Assembly (NCBI GenBank): GCA_023265515.1
Contig: JAHFSZ010000024.1
Coordinates: 1-34,511 of the forward strand
Origin: Verrucomicrobiota bacterium
GTDB lineage: Bacteria > Verrucomicrobiota > Verrucomicrobiia > JABWAM01 > JAHFSZ01
Reading direction: 5' to 3'
DNA: 34,511 nucleotides
Shown here: positions 16,299 to 25,096 of the stretch, one piece after another
How positions within the stretch are numbered: the first letter of the stretch is position 1
Layout: the number at the start of each line of letters is the position of its first letter
The notes under the pieces: model-generated
Database searches by the model: none
Seen by the model: the letters and a program-made list of their open reading frames with translations, nothing else
What the model was told of the DNA's origin: nothing
Position numbers and translations under genes: made by a program

Positions 16299-17968
16299 GA
16301 TTTTGCCTCTCCAAGGACCGTGGCTTTGGCCGGCGTATTCGCCAGGTTATGGCGAAGCTGACGCAGACGGGACGCGCCGCAGAATCCGACAAAGATCAGG
16401 TCCAATGCAACCAGGGCTCCGACCCACTGGACTCCTCCGCCGCCGAACCCGTAGCTGTGCAGCCCCTTGCCCAGCACAAAGTTGACGCCGTACCATGCCA
16501 TCAGGACGCCGTTGAAACAAACAGCCGCCGCCACGCTCATCCCGAAATTTCCCCACCAGTTCACGAGGCGGCCATGCATCGCAAAAATGTAGAGAAGAAG
16601 GGCGATCAGGGCCCACGTTTCCTTCGGGTCCCATCCCCAGAACCGCCCCCAGGAATAGTAGGCCCAGACCCCGCCCAGGATGGTGCCCGCCCCGAGCAGG
16701 AGAATGCCGACCTGAAGGACGCGATTGAGCAGATAATGGATGTGCGAGTTTTCATCGATCGAAGCCGGCTTGAAAAGATAGCGTCCGAGAACGTAGTGGG
16801 CCAATCCCCAGGACATGAAGAAAGCCGCATAGCCCAGGGTGATGGTCATCACGTGGATCACCAGCCAGAAATTGTCGCGCAGGACCGGCGGGAGCGGCCC
16901 GATGTTCGGGTTGAGCACCGACGGGAGCGAATCGGCGAGGACCAGGCAAAGCACCGCAATCGGGGCGGCGGCCAGCAGATAGACCTTCGCGCGATAAATC
17001 GCCGAAAAAACAAGGGCGAAAGCCCCCACTCCAAACGCCACCCAGATGACCGATTCATACATGTTGGTCACCGGCGGGCGGCCCGCGATCAGGCAGCGAA
17101 GGGCGATACCGTATGCATGCAGAGCGAGGCCTGCCGCGAAAAAACCGGCGCCCAGGCGGCTGCGCCTTCCCAGCAGAAGCGCGAAAAAAGAGGCGACATA
17201 AAGGACCCACGCCCAGCGGAATGGATGGAGGTGATTGTAGCGGATTTCACGCTCGATCCGGCCGGTTTCGGGATAGCTGGCCGGGGCAAGCTGCTCGAGC
17301 GATGATCGCAGTTCGGCAGTTCCGGCGCTGAACGCCTGGGCATTGCGGGCCACGTAGGCATCGGCCACCTTCTTGAACACGCCCAGGAGAGATTCCGCTT
17401 TCCCGGAACCATAAACTTCCGTGGCGCTCGCAACCGGATACCACGAGCCCTTGGCGCTTTCCGGATTCGGAATGACCGCGATGGCGTCGCCGGCGAGGAT
17501 GCCGCTCAACAACTCCATCCGCGTTAAAACATTTTCGGCGCTCTTTTCCATCGGCGCGAGCTCCTCGTTGCGAGCATGTTTGGCCCGGATCGCCTTGTAC
17601 ATCGCCGCCAGTTCAGAGTTGTCCATCAGCGCGGCGAACGAAAACAATCTCTCAGCAGTCTTCAGGCCGAGCTTCTGCTTCAACGGCGCCTCGGAAACCA
17701 GCACAACGGGAATATTCTTCCAGTCGCGGGTCCCCAGCCACATGGAAAAAAGCGCGTCCATCGGGTCAATCGAGTCACCCGTCTGCGGATCCTTCACCGT
17801 CCGCTTGCCGGCAACCAGCTGGATCGATTCGGCGGCAAAAGTTTCGAGGGGCTTTTTGCGGCCGCCTGACTGAATGACGATCCTCGAAGCCTGCTCAAAG
17901 TTCAGTTCTTCCGCGGGTAGAAGCGCCGCGCCAGCCACCAAAAAGAAAATAACGATCCATCGACTCAT
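16295..17968 (-). CDS. resC: Cytochrome c biogenesis protein ResC/CcsA with periplasmic N-terminal domain
   Basis: I start at 17968 (MSRWIVIFFLVAGAALL), which overlaps the resB stop by four bases; the track start at 18055 lies inside resB. The 557-aa protein has a cleavable-looking signal peptide and a periplasmic domain of about 200 residues beginning with the GGRKKPLETF motif. The membrane part carries the heme-handling WWD motif WGRFWGWDPKETW and conserved histidines (HVMTITLGY, HGRLVNWWGN, GLHSYGFG). With ResB it forms the system II synthetase that moves heme out and attaches it to CxxCH motifs. The many multiheme cytochromes nearby are the obvious clients. Confidence 0.93.
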   Translation of the reverse strand: MSRWIVIFFLVAGAALLPAEELNFEQASRIVIQSGGRKKPLETFAAESIQLVAGKRTVKDPQTGDSIDPMDALFSMWLGTRDWKNIPVVLVSEAPLKQKLGLKTAERLFSFAALMDNSELAAMYKAIRAKHARNEELAPMEKSAENVLTRMELLSGILAGDAIAVIPNPESAKGSWYPVASATEVYGSGKAESLLGVFKKVADAYVARNAQAFSAGTAELRSSLEQLAPASYPETGRIEREIRYNHLHPFRWAWVLYVASFFALLLGRRSRLGAGFFAAGLALHAYGIALRCLIAGRPPVTNMYESVIWVAFGVGAFALVFSAIYRAKVYLLAAAPIAVLCLVLADSLPSVLNPNIGPLPPVLRDNFWLVIHVMTITLGYAAFFMSWGLAHYVLGRYLFKPASIDENSHIHYLLNRVLQVGILLLGAGTILGGVWAYYSWGRFWGWDPKETWALIALLLYIFAMHGRLVNWWGNFGMSVAAAVCFNGVLMAWYGVNFVLGKGLHSYGFGGGGVQWVGALVALDLIFVGFCGASRLRQLRHNLANTPAKATVLGEAKS

Positions 17969-19866
17969 GACTTTTCCCCCTCCCTGGGTGCCATATAAGG
18001 TTTGATGTAAAACATGGTGAAAATCCCTCCGCAAACCATCAGCGAACCGATCCACTTCAGCGACCAGCCGGGATCGCGCAGGACCTGCAGCGTGGTTTGG
18101 TTGAGATCGTTTGGATTCCAGGAAGCCTGGGAAAATTTATAGGAAGTGCCGAGGAGGCCCGCCCCGGGAAAATCCGGGAAATTGGCCGGATGATTCATCC
18201 AGATTTCGCGCTCCACCACGGTCTTGCTTCCGGGATCGACGAAACGCACCCGGCTTTTGAATCCCGCAGGGCTTTGAGTTCCCTCGTCGCGCTCCACCTC
18301 GAAGTCCTCCAGCGCCACCCCGAAACTCAGCGGATGAGACCTCTGCCCAAACGAGACATGCACACTTTCACCGCCCACACGCAGATGAACCGGCGATGCC
18401 ATGCCAATCCATTGCGTCACGCTTTCGCCGCCCTTCTCGACCCGGACTTGGATGCCGGCCATGCCGGCGGGCCGGAAGATCCCCTCCGAAAGCGGCGCCA
18501 GCTCCTCATGAACGACCGCGGCCGCGACCTGCTTGTCGATTTTTACTTTCCAATCAGCCCAGCCCGGCAAAAACTCCTGGCCGGGTTCGATATTGCCGCT
18601 TCTCGGCTCATGCCGTTGGGATGTCGCTTCGAACCGCAGCCGGCCTGCCGGATTCCGGAAAATCATCAGGCTGTTTTTTCCCGGCACGGAAGGCTGCTGT
18701 TGTTGTCCATGCCCATGGATCAGCATGCCGGCGTTTCCGCCAAGCGAGGCCGAAAGGCGTCCCGCCGTTTTGCCGGCAATTTCAAACATCAACGCCGGGT
18801 TGTTCGGCTCCTCGGAAACACTCATGGGCTCCTTGCCGCTCATCCGGAAATCCGCGAAATATTTCAGCACCTTCAGCGTCCACGGGGTTCCTTTCAACGG
18901 CGTGCTCTTGCCGAGAATCGGCGCTACCGGAAACTCAAACCGTTTTCCGTCCACTTCCAGTTCCAGCATTCCGTGGCTCTTCTGATGCGTTTGCGCTGAA
19001 CGGTCGAAGCGGTAGACGGCCTCAATGCCCGTGGGCTGGCCCTCGACGGAACGCGTGATTCCCATCTCAGGCATCTTTGCGAAGGCGAAGCGGAGCTCGC
19101 GGGCGGTTTGGAGGGGACCCGGCAAAGACCCGGGCCGCTCCGGTTTCGGCGACGCCGTCGGGGTGTCGGCCGCCAGCTGAATGACCGCCGGGCCGAGGTC
19201 CGCCCGGTTTCTCTCGGCATCGCCCAGCACCAGCCACTGCTCAATCGGCTTGGGAACCATTGCGCTCTGCATGACGACATGAAGCGCGGGCGATCCGTCC
19301 TCGCCGCCCTCTTCCACCACGGTTTTCGTCCCCAGCTCCTCGGCGGAGCCGAGCACCGAAACCTTGACGCCGTTCACGTCAAATGACAAGGGCTTCTCCG
19401 GCGAGGGAGCATGGACTTCGATGGGGAGCGCCTGGAACGAGCTTTCCTTCATTTCACTGGTGCGGATCTCCAGCAGTTTCTGACGCGTGACGATATAATT
19501 GAGCGGCTCTTCCCCCTTGAAAAGAGTCACATTGCCTTCCACACCCCAGATCCGGCCGATGATGGCGCCGATCAAAACCGTGACGATTCCCGCGTGCGTG
19601 ATGACAAAACCCGTCAGGTGCGGTTTCCAGGGGTAACGGACAAGGGCCGAACAGATCAGATTCATGCAAAGCAGAACCAGCCACGCAATGAACCACGACG
19701 AATCGTAAATGTACGCCTGGGCAACCGCCGCATCGAAACGCGACTCCACGATCGTGCCAACAATGCTGGCGCCTATCAGAATCGCCAGCAGGAGCATCGC
19801 CAGCTTGAGCGAGCCAAAGAATTCCAGAAAATGCTGCGCGACGGATGGCGGTTCAGGTTCAGTCAT
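17965..19866 (-). CDS. resB: Cytochrome c biogenesis protein ResB/Ccs1
   Basis: I start at the ATG at 19866 (MTEPEPPSVAQHFLEFF), preceded by GGGAAG at a suitable distance; the track start at 19896 adds 10 residues. The 633-aa protein begins with the ResB opening FLEFFGSLKLAMLLLAILI. Further membrane segments follow (WFIAWLVLLCMNLICSAL, GFVITHAGIVTVLIGAIIG), then a large periplasmic region of about 450 residues and a final helix near 605-625. ResB pairs with ResC in system II cytochrome c assembly. Its stop overlaps the resC start (ATGA). It follows hemH after 48 bases, so heme b synthesis and heme attachment are likely co-transcribed. Confidence 0.93.
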   Translation of the reverse strand: MTEPEPPSVAQHFLEFFGSLKLAMLLLAILIGASIVGTIVESRFDAAVAQAYIYDSSWFIAWLVLLCMNLICSALVRYPWKPHLTGFVITHAGIVTVLIGAIIGRIWGVEGNVTLFKGEEPLNYIVTRQKLLEIRTSEMKESSFQALPIEVHAPSPEKPLSFDVNGVKVSVLGSAEELGTKTVVEEGGEDGSPALHVVMQSAMVPKPIEQWLVLGDAERNRADLGPAVIQLAADTPTASPKPERPGSLPGPLQTARELRFAFAKMPEMGITRSVEGQPTGIEAVYRFDRSAQTHQKSHGMLELEVDGKRFEFPVAPILGKSTPLKGTPWTLKVLKYFADFRMSGKEPMSVSEEPNNPALMFEIAGKTAGRLSASLGGNAGMLIHGHGQQQQPSVPGKNSLMIFRNPAGRLRFEATSQRHEPRSGNIEPGQEFLPGWADWKVKIDKQVAAAVVHEELAPLSEGIFRPAGMAGIQVRVEKGGESVTQWIGMASPVHLRVGGESVHVSFGQRSHPLSFGVALEDFEVERDEGTQSPAGFKSRVRFVDPGSKTVVEREIWMNHPANFPDFPGAGLLGTSYKFSQASWNPNDLNQTTLQVLRDPGWSLKWIGSLMVCGGIFTMFYIKPYMAPREGEKS

Positions 19867-19914
19867 GGCTTCCCGTACTCTACCGGAACAGTTCATGGGT
19901 TGTCATGACTTGTT

Positions 19915-20970
19915 TCATGCAACGCCGGCGGCCGGATCGCAACGCGGGGCGGAAAACTCAAGACTGCGGGCGATCATCTTTTCCAGGGCGTCAATCCAGA
20001 GCGGGTGGTCATTCAAACAAGGAATGAGCCTGAATGCCTCCCCCCCCGCCTGAAGAAATGTTTCTTTTCCGCGCATTCCGATCTCTTCAAGGGTTTCCAA
20101 ACAGTCGGAAACGAAGGAGGGACAAAGGACGAGGAGTTTCTTGACGCCCTGTGACGGCAGACGCGCCAGCCGCTCCTCCGTGTACGGTGTTAACCACGGG
20201 TCCCTGCCCAGCCTTGACTGAAATGCGATGGAACACTTCCCCTCCGGCACACCGGTCCTTTGGATGAACGCCCTCACGGTCTTGAGGCACTGGGCGCGAT
20301 AACACGTCCGGTGGACCGGGCTTTCACCCGCGCAACAGTTCTCGACAGCGAGGCAATGGCCGCCGGTGGGATCCGATTTGCGCAAATGTCTTTCCGGCAG
20401 ACCATGAAAACTAAACAACAGATGGTCATAATCCTGGCTGAGCCCATCCGCGGCGCTCGCGGCCAGGGCTTCGATGTAATCGGGGTCGTCGTGGTAAGGA
20501 GGAACGATCCTCAACGAAGCCTGCGGCGCAAGAACAGCAAGGACCCGCTTCACATGCTCCACGGCCGTCTCGTAGCTTGACATGGCGTAGTGCGGAAACA
20601 TCGGGATCAGCAGAAGCTCATGAACGCCCTTTTTGAGCAAGCGAAGAACAGCTTCTTTCACGGAAGGACTTTGGTAACGCATCGCCAGCTCGACCGGAAT
20701 CGTCATCCGGCTTTGCAAGCGGCCCTTCACCCGCCTGCCGGTCACCACCAGGGGCGAACCGTCCCGCAGCCAGATCTTGCCGTAGGCTGCAGCGGAGTGC
20801 TTCACACGAAAGGGTAAAATGCAGCCATAAACCACCAGCATCCGGGCCAGGTACGGCATGTCCATGACGCGTTCATCCATCAGAAACTCCCCCAGGTACC
20901 TGGCCACATCGCGCCACGCGGGCGATTGGGGCGAACCCAGGTTGAGCAACAGAACTCCCTGTTTTTTCAT
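19915..20970 (-). CDS. hemH: Ferrochelatase
   Basis: The 351-aa enzyme inserts Fe(II) into protoporphyrin IX to make heme b. It opens GVLLLNLGSP, and the metal-site histidine is H189 (LFSFHGLPERHL). The conserved glutamate is E292 (FVSDCLETLEEI). A cysteine-rich insertion follows the histidine (C206, C212, C213, C223, C228), a pattern seen in ferrochelatases thought or known to carry a [2Fe-2S] cluster; cluster binding here is inference. Its ATG overlaps the hemG stop by four bases, making it the fourth gene of the hem block. No membrane segment is evident. Confidence 0.97.
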   Translation of the reverse strand: MKKQGVLLLNLGSPQSPAWRDVARYLGEFLMDERVMDMPYLARMLVVYGCILPFRVKHSAAAYGKIWLRDGSPLVVTGRRVKGRLQSRMTIPVELAMRYQSPSVKEAVLRLLKKGVHELLLIPMFPHYAMSSYETAVEHVKRVLAVLAPQASLRIVPPYHDDPDYIEALAASAADGLSQDYDHLLFSFHGLPERHLRKSDPTGGHCLAVENCCAGESPVHRTCYRAQCLKTVRAFIQRTGVPEGKCSIAFQSRLGRDPWLTPYTEERLARLPSQGVKKLLVLCPSFVSDCLETLEEIGMRGKETFLQAGGEAFRLIPCLNDHPLWIDALEKMIARSLEFSAPRCDPAAGVA

Positions 20971-22400
20971 CCGGCCGTCTCCACCGCGAATTCGGCGGAT
21001 TCCCGCTCGACTTCATGAAACCAACCGGAAGCCAGGAACTTTTCAATTTTTTCGGCTGCGCCATCGCCCGAAACGATGGAATCCCCCAGGGAAATCCCGT
21101 CGCGGTAATGGCCCGCGAAAAAAAGTCCGGGCACACGGGCCTCCGCTTCATTCATCCATTTTTGGAAACGCCCGTAGCCGACCTCGTATTGCGGAATTGC
21201 CCTGGGAAACCGCTGGTGGTGACCAAAGACCGGCTCGCCGGCCACTCCCAAAATGGAGCGAAGGTCATTGCAAACCAAGGCCTTCAACGTCTCGGCGTCG
21301 AGCAGCGCCAGGTGAGGGGCGCGGACGCCGCCCACATAGCTGGTCAGCGTTACATGGCCGGCCGGAGCGCGGTTCGGGAACAGCGAGGATGAAAAAATCG
21401 TCCCGAGAATCTTATGGCCTTCCCGTTGAGGAATCAGCATGCCGTAACCGCTGAGCGGGTGCGCGACCTGGTCGCGTCGAAAACCCAGGACAACGCTTGC
21501 CACGGGCGGATGATGGATCCGCGCCAGCGGGGCAAGGCTCAGGCTGCCGCAAGCCTGAAGCTGGAGACGCGCGAGCTTGTGGGCGGGCAGGGCGAGCAGG
21601 ACGGCGCTGTGTTGGCGGGTCTCTTCACGGCCTTCCATGCGGAGTGAGACCTCCCAACCGCTGGGCAAACGCCGGAGACAACCCACGGGCGAACAAAGCC
21701 GCACCGCACCCGCCAGACGCGCCTCCAACGCGTCGATGAGCACCTGCAATCCTTCATCAAATGAAAACTTTTTTGCGTCTTTCTTGGAGACTTCTCCGCG
21801 CCGCTTCCGTTGTCGGGCGCCAAAAATCTGGCCCAAAATGAGCGAACCATATTTTTGTTCCGCGGCGTGAAGCTTGGGAAACGCATATTGGACGGAAAGG
21901 CGGGCGGGATCCCCTGCGTAAATTCCGGCCGCCAGTGGGTTGACGGCGTAGTCAAGAAATTCCCGGCCCATGCGGCGTATGACAAACTCCGCCAGGTTTT
22001 CCTCGCAGCCGTCCGCGGCGCGCCGAATAAATGGCTCGGCGAGCAAACGCAGCTTCGCCGAGGCGGAGAAAAGCGGTGTGGTCAGAAACGCCAGGGCGGA
22101 TCCCGGCACCGCGACAGGCTTTCCGCGGCGGACAATGTAACGGTTCCCCGCATCCGGGTTCGAATAGATGCGGCGTTCTCCAAGCCCCAGGTCTTGAATG
22201 AGCGCGGCAATTCTCGGCGAAGTTTCCAGGATGGTGTTGGGGCCGAACTCGGCAAGGTACCCCCCGGACCGGATGGTTTGAATCACCCCGCCTACGCGGG
22301 CGCCCGCCTCGTAAAGCGTCACGGGAATATCCCGTTGGCGAAGGCGAAACGCCGCCGTGAGCCCGGTGATCCCGCCGCCGATGATTGCCACGCTTTTCAT
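20967..22400 (-). CDS. hemG: Protoporphyrinogen oxidase, FAD-dependent (HemY/HemG type)
   Basis: The 477-aa flavoprotein starts with the FAD loop VAIIGGGITGLTAAF and the following GARVGGVIQT. The C-terminal FAD block is FFAGHYRDGISLGDSI. This is the HemY-type oxidase that removes six electrons from protoporphyrinogen IX, normally using O2 (some members make coproporphyrin III instead). PLAAGIYAGDPARLSV is another family block. It overlaps hemN upstream and hemH downstream by four bases each. Because protoporphyrinogen oxidase and ferrochelatase follow HemN, the classical protoporphyrin route is the simplest reading. The gene name varies between species (hemG or hemY); the unrelated E. coli flavodoxin-like HemG is not meant. 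Confidence 0.94.
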   Translation of the reverse strand: MKSVAIIGGGITGLTAAFRLRQRDIPVTLYEAGARVGGVIQTIRSGGYLAEFGPNTILETSPRIAALIQDLGLGERRIYSNPDAGNRYIVRRGKPVAVPGSALAFLTTPLFSASAKLRLLAEPFIRRAADGCEENLAEFVIRRMGREFLDYAVNPLAAGIYAGDPARLSVQYAFPKLHAAEQKYGSLILGQIFGARQRKRRGEVSKKDAKKFSFDEGLQVLIDALEARLAGAVRLCSPVGCLRRLPSGWEVSLRMEGREETRQHSAVLLALPAHKLARLQLQACGSLSLAPLARIHHPPVASVVLGFRRDQVAHPLSGYGMLIPQREGHKILGTIFSSSLFPNRAPAGHVTLTSYVGGVRAPHLALLDAETLKALVCNDLRSILGVAGEPVFGHHQRFPRAIPQYEVGYGRFQKWMNEAEARVPGLFFAGHYRDGISLGDSIVSGDGAAEKIEKFLASGWFHEVERESAEFAVETAG

Positions 22401-23770
22401 ATCGTCTTTGAATACCGTCCTTCCCTTGCCGCAGGCAGGTAAGCGTCGAACCGCATCGCGATGTTCCGGATGAGCAGCCGCCCCAGATCCGTGACTTCAA
22501 GCCCTCCCGAGGTTCGGGTGACCAGGCCGTCGGCCTCAAGATCGGCCAGCGAGGCGAGCTCCGATGCGAAGTGGCTTTTGAAATCCACGTTCAGCGAGCG
22601 CGACATCTCCGCGAAATCCAGGCTCAAGTCGCACATGAGCCTCATGATCGTCTGGCGGCGCAGCTTGTCCTCTTCCGTCAAAAAATACGCTTTCGCGACC
22701 GGTTGACTCCGCTGGTCGAGCATCGAATAGTAGGCGGGCAGCTCCTTATGGTTCTGCCAATAAATGCCGTCTGCCTGCGAAATGGCGGACATGCCGAAGG
22801 CGTGGAGGTCCGCTCCCCCGCACGTGCTGTAGCCCTGGAAATTCCGCTGCAGCGTTTTTTGCCGCTGCGCCAGCGCCATCTCGTCATTTTCGCGGACAAA
22901 ATGATCCATGCCGATATAGACGTAACCCTGCGAAGTGAGTTTCTCGATCGTGAGCTTTAAGAGCTGGAGCTTGATCGCCGGTGCGGGCAGCATTTCCTCG
23001 CGCAATCTTTTCTGCGCCGGTTTGAGCCATGGCACGTGCGCATAATTGAAAACCGCCAGGCGGTCGGGTGAAAGCTTGAGTACCTCTTCGAGAGTCCGCT
23101 CGAAGGACTCCACCGTTTGGAACGGCAAGCCGTACATCAGATCGATGTTGAGCGATTCAAACCCGGCTTCCCGCAGCCAGTGGACGGCCCGCTCGGTGGT
23201 TTGCCGCGACTGAAGCCTGTGCACGGCCCGCTGGACGTCCTCGTCGTAATCCTGGACGCCCACGGAAGCCCGGTTGAAGCCGGCATCCCTCAGGGCCGAT
23301 ACGTGATCGTGGGTCAACCGGCGCGGATCGATCTCGACCGAAGCCTCCACGTCGTCGGCGACCGTGAAATGCGAGCGAATCAATTCTCCCAGCGCGCCAA
23401 TTTCCCCCGGCAACAGAAACGTCGGAGTTCCTCCTCCCAGGTGGATCTGAACGACCTTGCGGCCCGGTTTCAGGAGCGCAGTGGTCAGCTCCAGCTCCCT
23501 TGCCAGATAGTCGAGATAGACCGCGCTCCGGTCCTGCCGGGTCGTGATGACGGTCGTGCAGCCGCAATACCAGCAAAGCGACCGGCAAAACGGCAGATGA
23601 AAATAGAGCGACAGATCGCGATTGGAAGCGCCGCATTCCCGGATTTTCTCGCGCAGCGCCTCCCCCGGGACCTGGTTGGTGAAATGGGTGGCGGGCGGAT
23701 ACGAGGTATATCTCGGTCCCGGGACGTTGTACTTCTCCACCAGCCGAAGGTCGACGTTGAGCCGGCTCAT
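22397..23770 (-). CDS. hemN: Oxygen-independent coproporphyrinogen III oxidase
   Basis: The 457-aa radical SAM enzyme decarboxylates coproporphyrinogen III to protoporphyrinogen IX without oxygen. The cluster-binding motif is C62xxxC66xxC69 followed by C71 (CRSLCWYCGC), as in E. coli HemN. Other HemN blocks include YNVPGPRYTSYP, HLGGGTPTFL, GVQDYDEDVQRAV and MDHFVRENDEMALAQ. The C-terminal IRNIAMRFDAYL supports true HemN rather than the heme chaperone HemW. It is coupled to hemE upstream and hemG downstream by four-base overlaps. An anaerobic enzyme followed by a typically aerobic-type oxidase is notable. Confidence 0.96.
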   Translation of the reverse strand: MSRLNVDLRLVEKYNVPGPRYTSYPPATHFTNQVPGEALREKIRECGASNRDLSLYFHLPFCRSLCWYCGCTTVITTRQDRSAVYLDYLARELELTTALLKPGRKVVQIHLGGGTPTFLLPGEIGALGELIRSHFTVADDVEASVEIDPRRLTHDHVSALRDAGFNRASVGVQDYDEDVQRAVHRLQSRQTTERAVHWLREAGFESLNIDLMYGLPFQTVESFERTLEEVLKLSPDRLAVFNYAHVPWLKPAQKRLREEMLPAPAIKLQLLKLTIEKLTSQGYVYIGMDHFVRENDEMALAQRQKTLQRNFQGYSTCGGADLHAFGMSAISQADGIYWQNHKELPAYYSMLDQRSQPVAKAYFLTEEDKLRRQTIMRLMCDLSLDFAEMSRSLNVDFKSHFASELASLADLEADGLVTRTSGGLEVTDLGRLLIRNIAMRFDAYLPAAREGRYSKTI

Positions 23771-24885
23771 AGAAAACTGCGGACCGTGGCCACCAGGCTC
23801 TGGATGTTCTCGAGTTTGGCGCTTGGCGGTACTCCGTGCCCAAGATTAAAAATATGCCCGTCCTGCCCTCGCATCTCTTCGAGGATGCGGCGCACCTGCG
23901 CTTCGACAACTTCGGGAGTGGTATTCAACAGCGCCGGATCGAGGTTGCCCTGAAGGGCGATCGGCGGGGGCAAGCGCGCCCGTATGTCCGCCAGCCGGAC
24001 CGTCCAGTCAACGCTCAGAACGTGTGCTCCCGTCTTGGCCAGGGCCTCCCAATTTCCATTCGTTCCTTTCGAAAAAACAATGACAGGCACGCGGTCTTTG
24101 GCCGACGAAACGACGCGGGTCATCCAGTGACCGGAAGCCTCATCGAAGACATTATGGGCCAGGTTGCCCCCAAGACTGTCGAAAATCTGGACCGCATCAA
24201 CGCCCGCATCGATCTGCATCCGCAGGAACTCCGTCACTGCCGATGTCAGTTTTTCCATAAGCCGAATAAATAAACGGCGGTCGGAATAAAACAAGGTCTT
24301 GGCCGCCGTGAACTCACGGGCGCTGCCGCCTTCCAACATGAAGTTCGCCAGGGTCCATGGCGAGCCGGCGAAGCCAAGCAGAGCCGTGCGACCCCCAAGA
24401 GCTTTTTGGATCATGGGGATGGTCTGGGCCACATACTGCAGCCGCTCGATCATGCCATCGACATTCAGGCGCTCAATGTCGCGGCCCGATCGCAGGACGA
24501 ACTTCATCTGCACCCCTCCTCCATCTCGAAAAGAAAAGGGTTGTCCCAGCGCTTCGGACACCACCAGGATGTCGCTGAAAACAATGGCGGCATCAAAATC
24601 AAAACGGCGGATTGGCTGCAAAGTCACCTCAGCCGCCAGCTCCGGCGTCTGGATGAGCTTGAGAAAGGAATGCTTCTCCTTCAGCGCGCGGTATTCAGGC
24701 AGACAGCGCCCCGCCTGACGCATCAACCATACGGGAGGATGGTCGATCGGAAGGCAATGGCACGCATTGAGAAAGCGTTGCCGGTTGCTCAACGCCGTTC
24801 CGCGCCATCGGCCAAGTCCGCCGCTGGGTTCGTCCCGGAGACGACACCCCTGGCTTGAATGAAGAGTGGTCGCATTCATATTCAT
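23767..24885 (-). CDS. hemE: Uroporphyrinogen decarboxylase
   Basis: HemE decarboxylates uroporphyrinogen III to coproporphyrinogen III and commits the pathway to heme. The signature VWLMRQAGRCLPEYR is present, with Cys in place of the usual Tyr after RQAGR. Other blocks are FDFDAAIVFSDILV, GFAGSPWTLANFML and LQGNLDPALL. Using the ATG at 24885 gives 372 aa, about 20-30 residues more than usual. A TTG at 24792 (SNRQRFLNAC), with GGA six bases upstream, would give 341 aa and may be the real start; the track start at 24933 looks too long. It is the first gene of the hem-res operon and overlaps hemN by four bases. Confidence 0.95.
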   Translation of the reverse strand: MNMNATTLHSSQGCRLRDEPSGGLGRWRGTALSNRQRFLNACHCLPIDHPPVWLMRQAGRCLPEYRALKEKHSFLKLIQTPELAAEVTLQPIRRFDFDAAIVFSDILVVSEALGQPFSFRDGGGVQMKFVLRSGRDIERLNVDGMIERLQYVAQTIPMIQKALGGRTALLGFAGSPWTLANFMLEGGSAREFTAAKTLFYSDRRLFIRLMEKLTSAVTEFLRMQIDAGVDAVQIFDSLGGNLAHNVFDEASGHWMTRVVSSAKDRVPVIVFSKGTNGNWEALAKTGAHVLSVDWTVRLADIRARLPPPIALQGNLDPALLNTTPEVVEAQVRRILEEMRGQDGHIFNLGHGVPPSAKLENIQSLVATVRSFL

Positions 24886-25096
24886 GGCTTGAATTGGCTT
24901 GAATCGCGTGATCCGTCTGCGGGAGCATCCCATTTCCAGGTTCCGGCAGCTTTGCGTGGATTGACCATTGATCCCCTTTTTTTGGCCTAATAGAAAGCAA
25001 ATCAGCCGGATCCCCGAGGGCCCGTCATGTTGAAAAACGCCGGTGTCAGCCCGTTTTTACAGGATCCACGAGCGCATGACTGTCACCGGCCGGCAA
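24886..25096. other. Intergenic region between hemE and the heptaheme cytochrome gene
   Basis: About 210 bases separate the chosen hemE start from the end of the upstream cytochrome gene. It contains the hairpin described separately (25033-25090) and an A/T-richer stretch around 24970-25005 that may hold a hemE promoter. I could not find a convincing -35/-10 pair. Part of it could be coding if hemE starts at 24933. Confidence 0.5.
25033..25090 (-). terminator. Candidate terminator after the cytochrome cluster
   Basis: On the minus strand GCCGGTGACAG (25090-25080) can pair with CTGACACCGGC (25049-25039), an 11-bp stem with one mismatch, and is followed by GTTTTT. The loop is about 30 bases, longer than usual, so efficiency is uncertain. 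It begins 7 bases beyond the cytochrome stop and lies before hemE, dividing the two blocks. Confidence 0.45.

Noticed and set aside
16349-17305. 318-aa plus-strand ORF
   Set aside because: Antisense to resC with no hydrophobic or domain pattern of its own.
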